Part shown: one piece after another, positions 8,855 to 17,610 of the stretch | Layout of the letters: every line of letters begins with the position of its first letter | How positions within the stretch are numbered: position 1 is the stretch's first letter | Assembly (NCBI GenBank): GCA_900315935.1 | Contig: ONBB01000002.1 | Location: 1-64,000, forward strand | Direction of reading: 5' to 3' | DNA: 64,000 nt | From: an uncultured Bacteroidales bacterium | GTDB lineage: Bacteria > Bacteroidota > Bacteroidia > Bacteroidales > P3 | The notes under the pieces: model-generated | What the model was told of the DNA's origin: nothing | The model's database searches: none | Seen by the model: the letters and a program-made list of their open reading frames with translations, nothing else | Made by a program: the position numbers and the translations under genes

Positions 8855-9657
8855 AAAACCTCATAGAACAAGCATGGGATCAGCGCGAACTGCTTCAAGA
8901 TCCCAAAACCAGACAAGTCATAGCCGAGGCCATCGACCTCCTGGACCGCGGCGAGCTGCGCGCCATCACCCGCCCCAGCGGCGAAGGCACCGCCCCGCAG
9001 GCCAATGAATGGGTCAAGAAAGCCATCCTGCTTTACTTCCAGATACAAGGCATGGAGACCACCCAGGCCGGCCCGATGGAATACCACGACAAGATACCGC
9101 TGAAACGGAACCTGGCCGAGCGCGGCATCCGCGTGGTGCCGCCCGCCGTGGCCCGCCACGGTGCCTACCTGGCACCCGGCACCATCATGATGCCCTCCTA
9201 CGTCAACATCGGCGCCTACGTGGACAGCGGCACCATGGTCGACACCTGGGCCACCGTGGGTTCCTGCGCACAGATTGGCAAAAATGTGCACCTCAGCGGA
9301 GGCGTGGGCATCGGAGGCGTGCTGGAACCCCTGCAGGCCAAGCCCGTGGTCATCGAGGACAACTGCTTCATAGGGTCAAGAGCCATTGTAGTCGAAGGAG
9401 CATGGGTGGACCGCGAGGCCGTCCTCGGCGCCGGCGTGGTCATCACCGGTAGCACCAAGATAATCGACGTTACCCAGAGCCAGCCCATCACCCACACCGG
9501 CTACGTGCCGCCACGCAGCGTGGTCATCCCGGGATCATACACCAAGCAGTTCCCCGCCGGCGAATACCAGGTGCCCTGCGCACTCATCATCGGCCAGCGG
9601 AAGGAAAGCACCGACATGAAGACCTCTCTGAACGACGCATTAAGACTTTTCAATTAA
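8851..9657 (+). CDS. dapD: 2,3,4,5-tetrahydropyridine-2,6-dicarboxylate N-succinyltransferase
   Basis: Cytoplasmic trimeric enzyme of the succinylase branch of lysine/meso-diaminopimelate synthesis, using succinyl-CoA. 268 residues, normal length. The left-handed beta-helix hexapeptide region is visible at about 105-200 (MMPSYVNIGAYVDSGTMVD, GSCAQIGKNVHLSGGVGIGG, IEDNCFIGSRAIVVEGAWV), and the C-terminus YQVPCALIIGQRKESTD is typical. The start overlaps the stop of the preceding surface-protein gene by 4 bp (ATGA), implying translational coupling. Pairing lysine/cell-wall synthesis with T9SS cargo has no obvious functional logic and may simply reflect operon placement. Confidence 0.95.
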   Translation: MKNLIEQAWDQRELLQDPKTRQVIAEAIDLLDRGELRAITRPSGEGTAPQANEWVKKAILLYFQIQGMETTQAGPMEYHDKIPLKRNLAERGIRVVPPAVARHGAYLAPGTIMMPSYVNIGAYVDSGTMVDTWATVGSCAQIGKNVHLSGGVGIGGVLEPLQAKPVVIEDNCFIGSRAIVVEGAWVDREAVLGAGVVITGSTKIIDVTQSQPITHTGYVPPRSVVIPGSYTKQFPAGEYQVPCALIIGQRKESTDMKTSLNDALRLFN

Positions 9658-9658
9658 A

Positions 9659-10033
9659 ATGAAAAACAAAGCCCTATATATCCTGTTTGCCGCCATTTTC
9701 CTATGCACCGCGTGCGAGGAGCGCGAAGAGGTGGCCTTCGACGGCACTATAGTCTACATTCAGGAATGCACCCTCGACCCCGTGCGCCCCACGGCGGGCT
9801 ACGCCGTGCAGCTGCACTCGCCCGACTCGCTCGGGGTCAACTTCACCTACGACAACCGCACCTACAAGAACGTGGTGCTCCTCTTCGACCCGGGTCGTAT
9901 CCTGAAAGTGGGCAACCGCATCCACGGTACCTTCTACTTCGACCAGAAAGCCTCGCGCCAGTACTGCTCGCTGACCAACCTGCACGACCTGGAAATACCG
10001 CAGGGCGTCTTCGTCGATGTGTCTGTTGATTAA
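9659..10033 (+). CDS. Small lipoprotein of unknown function
   Basis: 124 residues starting one base after the dapD stop codon. The signal peptide MKNKALYILFAAIFLCTAC ends in a lipobox (CTAC, Cys19), followed by acidic residues EEREE. The mature part (FDGTIVYIQECTLDP ... VLLFDPGRILKVGNRIHGTFYFDQKASRQYC) looks like a small beta-fold with predicted outer-membrane anchoring. I do not recognise the family. Position at the end of the dapD operon suggests co-transcription. The gene is real by signal peptide, codon usage and spacing; function is unassigned. Confidence 0.75.
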   Translation: MKNKALYILFAAIFLCTACEEREEVAFDGTIVYIQECTLDPVRPTAGYAVQLHSPDSLGVNFTYDNRTYKNVVLLFDPGRILKVGNRIHGTFYFDQKASRQYCSLTNLHDLEIPQGVFVDVSVD

Positions 10034-10054
10034 ACTGTTGAAAAAAAAGTGCCG

Positions 10055-10081
10055 CCATGTCGCACAATCTTCGTATCTTTG
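10055..10081 (+). promoter_or_regulatory. dnaN promoter with CCATGT element
   Basis: The -7 box TATCTTTG is at 10074-10081. CCATGTCG begins at 10055, exactly 19 nt upstream, the same arrangement as at gyrA, groES-like, guaB and the 52.9-kb gene. The dnaN ATG is 36 nt downstream of the box. Confidence 0.8.
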
Positions 10082-10116
10082 CACTCTGATTTATAGAATA
10101 TAAAAACAGTAATAAT

Positions 10117-11259
10117 ATGAAATTCATAGTCAATAGCCAGCAATTGCTCAAACAGCTGCAGTCCTTGAGCGGCGTGCTCTCCGCCAGCAACACCATGCCC
10201 ATCATCGGCTGCTTCCACATGCGCCTCGAGGAGAATACCCTCATCATGAAAACCACCGACCTGTCGACCACCCTCATGGCCCGCCTCGCCGTCGAAACCG
10301 GCCACATGGACCAAGCCGAGGAGGTGGCTATCCCCTCGCGCATGCTGCTCGACATACTGAAGACCTTCGACGACGTACCCCTCACCTTCTCGGTCGACAC
10401 CTCGACCTACACCATTGAAATCGCCTCGGGCGACGGCCAGTACCGCCTGGCCGGTATGGATGCCGCCACCTATCCCGCCATGCCTGCCGCCGAGACCACC
10501 GGCAAGGTCATCATGGGCTCCACCGCACTGGTCGACGCCATCAACAAGACTGTCTTCGCCACCAGCAACGACGAGATGCACCAGCAGATGAGCGGCATCT
10601 ACTGCGAGATGACCCCCGACGGAGTAACCTTCGTGGCTACCGACGCCCACAAACTGGTCCGCTACCGCCGCAAAGACGTCTCCAGCGACGAAAGCACCAA
10701 CTTCATCCTGCCCAAGAAGCCCATCACCATCGTCAAGAACATCCTCGCCTCACGCAAGGAGGAAATCGACATCACCCTCGAATACAACAGCACCAACCTC
10801 TTCCTTACCTTCGACAACTTCTACATCATCACCCGCCTGGTCGACGGCCGCTACCCCAACTACGAGGCCGCCATCCCGAAGGACAACCCCAACAAGCTTA
10901 TCCTCGACCGCCAGTCGTTCCTCAACACGCTGAAGCGCGTCAGCATCTTCGCCAGCGAAGCCACCCGCCAGGTGCGCCTCTCCATCACGGCCGACCGAAT
11001 CGACATCTCGGCCGAAGACCTGGAACTCTCCAACAACGCCCACGAGGCCATCCCCTGCCAGTACGAGGGCGACCCGATGGACATCGGATTCAACGCCAAG
11101 TTCCTCACCGAAATGATATCCTACCTCGACAGCGAGCAGGTACTGGTTGAACTCTCGCACCCCTCGCGCGCCGGTATCATCTTCCCCTACGGCGACGAGA
11201 GCGAAGAGAAGAAAGACGACATCCTGATGCTTGTCATGCCTGTCATGCTGGCCAACTGA
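10117..11259 (+). CDS. dnaN: DNA polymerase III beta sliding clamp
   Basis: Ring-shaped processivity clamp of the replicative polymerase. 380 residues in three similar domains, as usual for the family: MKFIVNSQQLLKQLQSLSGVL at the N-terminus, a middle domain with YCEMTPDGVTFVATDAHKLVRYRR, and a C-terminal LVMPVMLAN matching the conserved (M)PxR/ML tail. It has its own promoter immediately upstream. dnaA and the origin are not in this window, so dnaN is detached from the classical dnaA-dnaN pair here. ftsX follows after about 100 bp of repeat-rich sequence. Confidence 0.97.
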   Translation: MKFIVNSQQLLKQLQSLSGVLSASNTMPIIGCFHMRLEENTLIMKTTDLSTTLMARLAVETGHMDQAEEVAIPSRMLLDILKTFDDVPLTFSVDTSTYTIEIASGDGQYRLAGMDAATYPAMPAAETTGKVIMGSTALVDAINKTVFATSNDEMHQQMSGIYCEMTPDGVTFVATDAHKLVRYRRKDVSSDESTNFILPKKPITIVKNILASRKEEIDITLEYNSTNLFLTFDNFYIITRLVDGRYPNYEAAIPKDNPNKLILDRQSFLNTLKRVSIFASEATRQVRLSITADRIDISAEDLELSNNAHEAIPCQYEGDPMDIGFNAKFLTEMISYLDSEQVLVELSHPSRAGIIFPYGDESEEKKDDILMLVMPVMLAN

Positions 11260-11265
11260 ACGCAA

Positions 11266-11354
11266 GTTGATAAGTTGATAGGTTGATACGACAACAATCC
11301 TGACTACACCGATTTTGGACATATCAACATACAAACTTATCAACCTATCAACAG
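11266..11354. repeat. Period-8 repeats in inverted orientation
   Basis: The 5' side has GTTGATAAGTTGATAGGTTGAT (22 nt, period 8; from 11266) and the 3' side ACTTATCAACCTATCAAC (ending about 11353), giving a possible hairpin between dnaN and ftsX. The sequence lies just upstream of the ftsX start, so it would be in the ftsX leader if the two genes are co-transcribed. Confidence 0.6.
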
Positions 11355-11362
11355 ACTATCGA

Positions 11363-12223
11363 ATGAAAAACAAAGTACACCTCTGGGGTACCCACGGCAC
11401 CACCATCCTAGGCATCTCGCTCGTGCTGTTCATGCTCGGCCTGCTGCTGGTGATTGAATACCACTCCTACCGCCTCACCCACGATGCACAGGAGCGTATC
11501 ACCTACAAGGTGGACCTGGTGCCCGACGTAAGCGACAGCCTGGCACTTGCCCTCAAGGCCGACATAGCGCAGATGCCCGTGGTGAAGCATGTCGACTACA
11601 TCTCGCGACAGCAGGCAGCCGATATCTTCTCCGAGGAGCTCGGCGAGGACTTTGTGGGCTTTATCGGCTATAATCCGCTCACCCCCTCGTTGATGGTCAA
11701 CCTGAACGTGCAGCTATTGCCCGACAACAGCGGCGCCGCACTCGACGACTTCTGCGAGCGCGTGGGAGCACTCGACGGTGTTACCGGCGTGGCCTATCAG
11801 GAGAACGTGGTGGCCGAACTGCAGGAGGTGTTCTACAAACTTTCGTGGTTCCTCATCATCTTTGTGGCCCTGCTGCTGCTCATCACCGTGGTGCTCATCA
11901 GCAGCCTCATCCGCATCGCCATCTACAGCCACCGCGACACCATCGCCACCATGCGCCTGGTCGGAGCCAAGGCAGGTTTCATAGCCCGCCCCTTCCGCCT
12001 GCGCAGCCTGGCCTATGGTGCCCTCGGCGGTCTCATCGCCGCGCTGCTTACCGCCGCCACCCTATGGGGGTTCGACAACCAGCTCACCCTCGACCTCACC
12101 GCCTCGCGCCATTTCCTTTGGTATGCCGCCATCGCCCTGGTGCTCATCCTGGCCGGCATGCTCATCGCCTACCTAGCCACAGCCTTCACCGTGCGGCGCT
12201 ACATCGCCAAGCATAATAATTGA
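11363..12223 (+). CDS. ftsX: Cell division protein FtsX
   Basis: Membrane partner of FtsE, linking the divisome to periplasmic peptidoglycan hydrolases. 286 residues from ATG 11363 (MKNKVHLWGTHGTT); the frame is open 16 codons upstream, but that extension is made of the period-8 repeat. Topology is as expected: one N-terminal membrane segment (ILGISLVLFMLGLLLV), an extracellular domain of about 130 residues, then three membrane segments (LIIFVALLLLITVVL, LRSLAYGALGGLIAALLT, WYAAIALVLILAGML). ftsE is not here. The order ftsX-DUF3098-uppP-truB is a conserved Bacteroidota gene cluster. Confidence 0.92.
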   Translation: MKNKVHLWGTHGTTILGISLVLFMLGLLLVIEYHSYRLTHDAQERITYKVDLVPDVSDSLALALKADIAQMPVVKHVDYISRQQAADIFSEELGEDFVGFIGYNPLTPSLMVNLNVQLLPDNSGAALDDFCERVGALDGVTGVAYQENVVAELQEVFYKLSWFLIIFVALLLLITVVLISSLIRIAIYSHRDTIATMRLVGAKAGFIARPFRLRSLAYGALGGLIAALLTAATLWGFDNQLTLDLTASRHFLWYAAIALVLILAGMLIAYLATAFTVRRYIAKHNN

Positions 12224-12245
12224 ATACATATTATATAATATAGAC

Positions 12246-12494
12246 ATGGAAACCAACAACGAAAACAAGCCCCGTTCGGGATTCGCCTTCGGCCGCACCA
12301 ACTACATACTCATGGCTGCGGGCCTCATTGTGCTCGCCCTCGGCTACATGCTCCTCAGCGGCGGCGGCAGCGACGACCCCAACCAGTTCAACCCTGCCAT
12401 GTTCGACAACCGCCGGCTCTACCTGGCACCCATCCTTATTGTTGTCGGCTTCATTATCGAGATAGCCGCCATCATGTACAAGAAAAGAGACTAA
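12246..12494 (+). CDS. DUF3098 family membrane protein
   Basis: 82 residues with two predicted membrane helices (YILMAAGLIVLALGYMLL and LAPILIVVGFIIEIAAIMY) separated by a short loop containing FNPAMFDNRRL. This pattern and the N-terminal GFAFGRTNY match DUF3098, a small family normally found between ftsX and uppP in Bacteroidota. Function unknown; the position between a division protein and a lipid-carrier recycling enzyme suggests a cell-envelope role. Confidence 0.85.
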   Translation: METNNENKPRSGFAFGRTNYILMAAGLIVLALGYMLLSGGGSDDPNQFNPAMFDNRRLYLAPILIVVGFIIEIAAIMYKKRD

Positions 12495-12522
12495 CCCATC
12501 AACCCCTAAAGCACAATAAGCC

Positions 12523-13380
12523 ATGCAATGGTTTGAAGCCTTGGTCCTAGGCATCATACAGGGCCTCACCGAATACCTCCCCGTCAGTTCCAGCGGCCAC
12601 CTAGCCATCGGCCAGGCCCTCTTCGGCCTCGGCGACGGCGCCGAGAACCTCTCCTTCACCGTCGCCGTCCACGTAGCCACCGTGTTGAGCACCATCTGCG
12701 TGCTGTGGCGCGAGATAGCCTGGATATTCACCGACCTCTTCGCTTGGGTCAAAGGGCTCTTCTCTCCCACCGACGATGGGAAATCCTTCCTCCAGCGTCT
12801 CACAACCTTCAACGAAGGCACCCAGTACACCGTCAACATTCTCATCTCGATGATACCGGTGGCCATCGTGGGTCTCTTCTTTAAAGACAAGGTAGAGGAA
12901 GTCTTCGGCAGCGGCCTCTTCATCGTCGGCATCTGCCTGATGGTTACCGCGGCCCTGCTTTCGTTCGCTTACTTCTCCATGCCGCGCCAGCGCGAGACCA
13001 TAAGCCTGCGCGACGCCTTCATCATCGGTATCGCCCAAGCCTGCGCCGTGCTGCCCGGTCTCTCACGTTCGGGCTCCACCATCGCCACCGGTCTCCTGCT
13101 GGGCAACAAGAAGGAAAAGCTGGCCCAGTTCTCGTTCCTCATGGTCATCCCGCCCATCCTGGGCGAGGCCCTGTTGGATGTGAAGGACATGGCCTCGATG
13201 GGTGTGAGCAACGCCATGGCCGGCATCTCCCCCACCGCCCTCATCATCGGCTTTGCCGCCGCCTTTATCAGCGGCCTCTTCGCCTGCAAGTGGATGCTCA
13301 ACATCGTCAAGAAAGGCAAACTCATCTGGTTTGCAGTCTATTGCGCCGTCGTCGGCATCGCCGTCATAGCCCTGCGATAG
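12523..13380 (+). CDS. uppP: Undecaprenyl-diphosphatase
   Basis: Integral membrane phosphatase that recycles undecaprenyl pyrophosphate to the monophosphate carrier for peptidoglycan and other wall polymers; overproduction gives bacitracin resistance in other bacteria. 285 residues, typical. Key motifs are [18 protein letters not shown] (residues about 10-27) and [14 protein letters not shown] (about 180-193), the two conserved signatures of the BacA/UppP family. Multiple hydrophobic segments follow. It lies in the ftsX-DUF3098-uppP-truB cluster with short spacing. Confidence 0.95.
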   Translation: MQWFEALVLGIIQGLTEYLPVSSSGHLAIGQALFGLGDGAENLSFTVAVHVATVLSTICVLWREIAWIFTDLFAWVKGLFSPTDDGKSFLQRLTTFNEGTQYTVNILISMIPVAIVGLFFKDKVEEVFGSGLFIVGICLMVTAALLSFAYFSMPRQRETISLRDAFIIGIAQACAVLPGLSRSGSTIATGLLLGNKKEKLAQFSFLMVIPPILGEALLDVKDMASMGVSNAMAGISPTALIIGFAAAFISGLFACKWMLNIVKKGKLIWFAVYCAVVGIAVIALR

Positions 13381-13384
13381 TACG

Positions 13385-14209
13385 ATGCTGACCCTCGAAC
13401 AGCTGCAAGCCGGCCTCGTCATCCCTATCGACAAGCCCCGCTGCTGGACCTCGTTCCAGGCGGTGAACAAAGTCAAGTCCACCCTCCGCCGCCTTTACGG
13501 CATCAAGAACATCAAGATAGGCCACGCCGGCACCCTCGACCCCTTGGCCACCGGACTGCTGCTGGTGTGCATAGGCCGTGCCACCAAGCAAATACCTACG
13601 TTGCAGGACGGCGACAAGGTATACACCGCCACCCTTGTCCTAGGCGCCACCACTCCCTGCTACGACCTCGAGCGACCCATCGACGCTTACTACCCATACG
13701 AGCATATCACCCGCCCGATGCTCGAACAGGCAATCGAGGGATTTGTAGGCACCATTGAGCAGGTTCCCCCGATATTCAGCGCAGTGAAAATCAACGGCCA
13801 ACGGGCATACCAGTATGCTCGCGCCGACAACCCCGACGCCTCCCCCACCCCCAAGCCGGTGCACATCCACAGCATCGCCGTTACCGACTTCCGACCCGGA
13901 ACGGAGCCTCCTGCAAACTCCGAACTCCGAACTCCGAACTCCGAACTTCCCACCAGCCACCTATACAACGATCCGCAGGGCACAGTGCCCCGGCACCTGC
14001 CGCAGGCCGACCTGCGCATCCACTGCGGCAAGGGCACATATATCCGCTCACTGGCGCGCGACCTGGGGCTCGCCCTCGGCTCCGGTGCCTTCCTCAGCGC
14101 CTTGCGGCGCGAGCAGGTGGGGAGCTATACCGTCGACCGAGCCCTGCAGCTGGAGCAGGTGGAGCCCTACTTGGCTGGCCTTGCCCCACTGCCCTCCGAC
14201 GAGGCATGA
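13385..14209 (+). CDS. truB: tRNA pseudouridine(55) synthase, with repeat-derived insert
   Basis: Converts U55 of the tRNA T-loop to pseudouridine. 274 residues. Conserved elements: IDKPRCWTSFQAVNKVK, GHAGTLDPLATGLL with the catalytic Asp (about residues 48-61), and GKGTYIRSLARDLG near residue 220. Between PKPVHIHSIAVTDF and ADLRIHCGKGTY lies an extra stretch of about 40 residues containing NSELRTPNSEL. This is encoded by four perfect copies of the heptamer AACTCCG (13916-13943) plus a partial one. The insert sits in a probable surface loop and keeps frame, so the enzyme is probably active. Slippage in the heptamer run would frameshift the gene. Confidence 0.93.
   Translation: MLTLEQLQAGLVIPIDKPRCWTSFQAVNKVKSTLRRLYGIKNIKIGHAGTLDPLATGLLLVCIGRATKQIPTLQDGDKVYTATLVLGATTPCYDLERPIDAYYPYEHITRPMLEQAIEGFVGTIEQVPPIFSAVKINGQRAYQYARADNPDASPTPKPVHIHSIAVTDFRPGTEPPANSELRTPNSELPTSHLYNDPQGTVPRHLPQADLRIHCGKGTYIRSLARDLGLALGSGAFLSALRREQVGSYTVDRALQLEQVEPYLAGLAPLPSDEA
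13916..13950 (+). repeat. Heptamer tandem repeat (AACTCCG) inside truB
   Basis: Four exact copies of AACTCCG at 13916-13943, then the degenerate AACTTCC. Because 7 is not a multiple of 3, the encoded peptide repeats only every 7 codons (NSELRTP NSEL). Confidence 0.9.
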
Positions 14210-14275
14210 GCGCAACCCGCTGCACGCAGCCGGAAAATGTATCGATATCGGACGAAAATCGGCAGGGACTCTCTA

Positions 14276-14306
14276 GGGGAATTCTAGGGGGATGGTAGGG
14301 GAATGG
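14276..14306 (+). repeat. G-run repeat, copy A (short)
   Basis: G runs start at 14276, 14287 and 14298, period 11 bp, followed by GG at 14305. This is a partial copy of the family seen at 18.9, 27.4, 32.0, 37.1, 50.9 and 61.1 kb. Confidence 0.75.
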
Positions 14307-14537
14307 TTCGACTATCGATACAGAGAGAAAAGTTACTTGACTTGTAGTCAACCCTTTACTTAAATTTAGAAAATATCGGATGCGTTTGAAATTTTCCGCA
14401 AATGGAGATTATACAAAGGGCGACGCGTAGTTGATAAACAGAAATCGGGATGCCGATTTTTATCGATAAAATTTCGGGTCCGAAGCGGTGGAATTGGCGG
14501 ACGAAAACAAAAAAAATTCCAATTCAAAAAAAAATGC

Positions 14538-14545
14538 TATCTTTG
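14538..14545 (+). promoter_or_regulatory. -7 promoter box of the DUF349 gene
   Basis: TATCTTTG, preceded 19 nt upstream by CCAATT and an A-tract. About 90 nt of leader would precede the ATG at 14635. Confidence 0.7.
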
Positions 14546-14634
14546 CACTTGATTCCCGACAGGAGGGAACGGAATGCAAAAACCCTTAACTTATTATATA
14601 ATAAGTAGTTCTAAAACAAACAAACACCATTAAC

Positions 14635-16635
14635 ATGGAAGAAACCACCAACCTGCAGGACCTCCAGAACGAGAACCTGCCTAACCCTGAGACCGAAACC
14701 ACCGCCACCCCGACCGCCGAGGCCGAGGTTGAACCCATTGCCGAGCCCCAGGCTACCGAGGCACCTGCCGCGGCAGAAACTCCCGCCCCCGAGGCCGAGA
14801 CCGCCGAAGTCCCCGCAGGGGAAGAGGCACCCGAGACCGAACCGGTTGCCGAAGAGGCACAGCCCGAGGCCGAGCCCGAAGTGGACTACAGCGCCAACAC
14901 GCGCGAAGAGCTAGTGGCCGCCATGCGCGACCTGCTCGAGGGCGAGGTGCAGAAAATCAAGAACCGCGTGGCCGCCATCCGTGCCCGCTTCAGCGACCTG
15001 GACCGCGAAGTCCAGGAGACCGCCTTCCAGCAGTTCCTGGCCGACGGTGGCAACAAAGACGAATACCAGCCCGCACGCGACGCCGTAAGCGAGGAGATGC
15101 AGCGCCTGCACGACCGCTACCGCGCTATGCGCCAGAAATATATGGAAGAACTCGAGGCCGCCAAGCAGCGCAACCTCCAGGCCAAGCAGCAACTGATAGA
15201 GGAGCTGCGCCAGCTGGTCGACTCCGACGACGAGCAGGTGCGCGCCGCCCTCGACAAATTCAACACCATCCAGGATCGCTGGAAAGCCATCGGCGAGGTA
15301 CCGCGCGAGCAGATGAACGACCTCTGGCAGAACTACCACTTCCAGATAGAGCAGTTCTTCAACAAACTGAAAATCAACCGCGAGCTGCGCGCCCTGGACC
15401 AGAAACGCAACCTCGAGGAGAAGATAAAACTCTGCGAACAGGCCGAGGAACTCATCATGGAGCCCTCGGTAACCAAGGCATTCAAGGGGCTGCAGGACCT
15501 GCGCGCCCGCTGGAAAGAGATAGGCCCCGTGCCCACCGAACAGAACGAGGAGATCTGGCAGCGCTTCTGCAACGCCGCCAACCAGATTGACGAGCGCCGC
15601 CGCGAGTACTACGACCAGCGCAAGGAAGAGCTCGACAACAACCTGCTGGCCAAGCAGGCCCTCGTCGACAAGGCCACCGAACTCACCGAGAAACAGCCCG
15701 CCAGCACCAAGGAGTGGAACGACACCACCGCCGCCCTGGACGACCTGCTCAAGGTGTGGAAGACCATCGGCCCCGTGCCGCGCGAGGTGAACGAGGAAAT
15801 CTGGTCCAAGTTCAAAGGCATCATCGACCGCCACTACAGCGACAAGAAACAATACTTCGGCTCGGTCCGCGACGAGCAGGAGGTCAACTACCAGAGGAAA
15901 ATCGACCTCTGCCTCAAGGCCGAAGCCATCGCCAAGCGCGAAGACTGGAAGAAAGCCACCGAGGAGCTGCTGCAGCTGCAGCAGGAGTGGAAGGCTATCG
16001 GCGCCACCAGCCGCAAGGTGAGCGAGAAAGTGTGGCAGCGCTTCCGCGGCGCCTGCGACGAATTCTTCGCCAAGAAGGGCGAGTTCTTCAAGGAACGCCG
16101 CAGCTCCGAGAGCGAGAACCTGGCGCAGAAGGAGGCCATCCTGGCCGAGCTCAAGGCGCACCAGTTCGGCGACAACCGCGAGGAGAACCTCGCCGCCATC
16201 AAGGAATTCCAGCGCCGCTGGGCCGAGGTGGGTTTTGTTCCCATGGCCGACAAGGAGCGCCTGCACAAGGAGTTCCGCGGCGAGATAGACCGCATCTTCG
16301 AGCAGCTCAAAATCTCGGCCCGCGAAGCCGAAGAGACCGCCTACCGCGAGCGCCTGCGCAACGTGGGCGGCGACGCCCGCCGCTTCGTGCAGAACGAGAA
16401 GCAAGAGCTGCACGACAAGATTGAAAAGCTGCGCAACGACCTCAACCTCTGGGAGAACAACCTCGGTTTCTTCGCCTCGAGCAAGCAGGCCGACCTGCTG
16501 AAACAGGAGTTCGAGAAGAAGATGCAGGGCGCCCGCCAGCAGATAGCCCTGCTGCAGGCCAAGCTGCGCATCCTCAACGAGACCGAAAAAGCCGAGAAGG
16601 AGAAGGCCGAAAGCCAGCAAGGCACCGAAGCCTAG
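14635..16635 (+). CDS. DUF349 domain protein with acidic Pro/Ala/Glu N-terminus
   Basis: 666 residues. Residues 1 to about 85 are a disordered, strongly acidic, Pro/Ala/Glu-rich segment. The remainder is a series of about five DUF349 helical repeats, recognised by the recurring (D/E)xWKxIGxVPRE(Q/V)N(D/E)xxW signature (DRWKAIGEVPREQMNDLW, ARWKEIGPVPTEQNEEIW, KVWKTIGPVPREVNEEIW, QEWKAIGATSRKVSEKVW, RRWAEVGFVPMADKERLH). The C-terminus is a coiled coil (about 585-655). It is probably cytoplasmic. The biochemical role of DUF349 proteins is unresolved. A GldB-like gene follows after 16 bp. Confidence 0.9.
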   Translation: MEETTNLQDLQNENLPNPETETTATPTAEAEVEPIAEPQATEAPAAAETPAPEAETAEVPAGEEAPETEPVAEEAQPEAEPEVDYSANTREELVAAMRDLLEGEVQKIKNRVAAIRARFSDLDREVQETAFQQFLADGGNKDEYQPARDAVSEEMQRLHDRYRAMRQKYMEELEAAKQRNLQAKQQLIEELRQLVDSDDEQVRAALDKFNTIQDRWKAIGEVPREQMNDLWQNYHFQIEQFFNKLKINRELRALDQKRNLEEKIKLCEQAEELIMEPSVTKAFKGLQDLRARWKEIGPVPTEQNEEIWQRFCNAANQIDERRREYYDQRKEELDNNLLAKQALVDKATELTEKQPASTKEWNDTTAALDDLLKVWKTIGPVPREVNEEIWSKFKGIIDRHYSDKKQYFGSVRDEQEVNYQRKIDLCLKAEAIAKREDWKKATEELLQLQQEWKAIGATSRKVSEKVWQRFRGACDEFFAKKGEFFKERRSSESENLAQKEAILAELKAHQFGDNREENLAAIKEFQRRWAEVGFVPMADKERLHKEFRGEIDRIFEQLKISAREAEETAYRERLRNVGGDARRFVQNEKQELHDKIEKLRNDLNLWENNLGFFASSKQADLLKQEFEKKMQGARQQIALLQAKLRILNETEKAEKEKAESQQGTEA

Positions 16636-16651
16636 CCTTCGCGACCGACCT

Positions 16652-17602
16652 ATGAGACGACCTATCCTATACCTGCTACCCCTGCTGCTGCTCGCCGGGG
16701 CGTGCGGCCATAAGGCCGAACCCGTACAGCTGCTGCGATTCGAGCAGTTGCTGTTCACCCAAGCGGGCAGCACGCAGCCTGGCACGGCGGCCGACTTCGA
16801 CTCGCCGCTGCTGAACTATCATCCGGACGACCCCGAGTTCATGATGGCAGTGCGCGACTTCGTGAACGACGAGGTGGTGCGCAGCATCTACCATGCCACC
16901 GACAGCCTCTACCACGACCTCGGCTGGCTGGCCGACGAGCTGGGCACCGCCATGGCTCGGGCCAGAAGGGTGTGCCCGCAGGTGGACTACCGCCGCTTCT
17001 ACACCCTTGTTACTGCCGACATCGGCAACTACACCAACCGCACCTTCTGCCATGGCACCGACATGGCCATCAGCATCGACCACTATGCGCTCGGCCACGC
17101 CGCAAGCATGCAGCGTTTCGGCGTGCCGGCCTACATCACGCGCCTCTGCCGACGCGAGTATATGGTGGCCGACATCATGGCCACGGCGGTGCGCAGCCAC
17201 ATAGCCCTGCCCGAGGGCGAGCTGACCCTGCTCGACTGCGCCATAGCCGAAGGGAAGACGCTCCACTTCCTCGACCATGTGCTGCCTTCCACCCCCGACA
17301 CCATCAAGCTACGCTACTCGCGGGCACAGCTGGAGTGGATGCAGGAGAACGCCAAGCATGTGTGGGGATGGATGGTCGAGAACGACGCACTCTTCAGCCG
17401 CGACATGAGCCAGCTGCACAACCTGATCGACGACGCCCCTAAGACCAACGCCTTCGGCGACGGGTCGGCACCGCGGACACACGCCTGGCTGGGATGGCAG
17501 ATAGTGAAACAGTACGTGAAGAAAAGCGGAGTCGGAATGGAGGCGCTGCTGGCCGAGACCGACAGCCGCAAGATACTCAACCAATCGGGTTGGAGACCCT
17601 GA
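16652..17602 (+). CDS. GldB-like lipoprotein
   Basis: 316 residues. The signal peptide MRRPILYLLPLLLLAGAC has a lipobox (AGAC, Cys18). The mature protein resembles the gliding-motility lipoprotein GldB family (FEQLLF near the N-terminus, DIGNYTNRTFCHGTDMAISIDHYAL, GVPAYITRLCRREYMVADIMA, a GTxxAYLGWQIVKQY-like end here APRTHAWLGWQIVKQY). GldB homologues exist in many non-gliding Bacteroidota, and GldB is not itself part of the T9SS core, so presence does not prove gliding. Co-oriented with the DUF349 and lipid-kinase genes with short spacing, suggesting an operon. Confidence 0.8.
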   Translation: MRRPILYLLPLLLLAGACGHKAEPVQLLRFEQLLFTQAGSTQPGTAADFDSPLLNYHPDDPEFMMAVRDFVNDEVVRSIYHATDSLYHDLGWLADELGTAMARARRVCPQVDYRRFYTLVTADIGNYTNRTFCHGTDMAISIDHYALGHAASMQRFGVPAYITRLCRREYMVADIMATAVRSHIALPEGELTLLDCAIAEGKTLHFLDHVLPSTPDTIKLRYSRAQLEWMQENAKHVWGWMVENDALFSRDMSQLHNLIDDAPKTNAFGDGSAPRTHAWLGWQIVKQYVKKSGVGMEALLAETDSRKILNQSGWRP

Positions 17603-17610
17603 ACAAAGCC

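Larger units (their letters stand above)
14210..14634. other. Intergenic region with G-run repeat and TATCGATA palindromes
   Basis: This 425-bp gap before the DUF349 gene contains a G-run repeat at 14276-14306 and three perfect TATCGATA palindromes at 14240-14247, 14313-14320 and 14461-14468. The DUF349 promoter is near its end. No coding frame is convincing. Confidence 0.7.

Noticed and set aside
14911-16785. Minus-strand 624-codon frame opposite the DUF349 gene
   Set aside because: Leu/Val-rich mirror of the Glu/Lys/Arg-rich coiled coil; no independent support.
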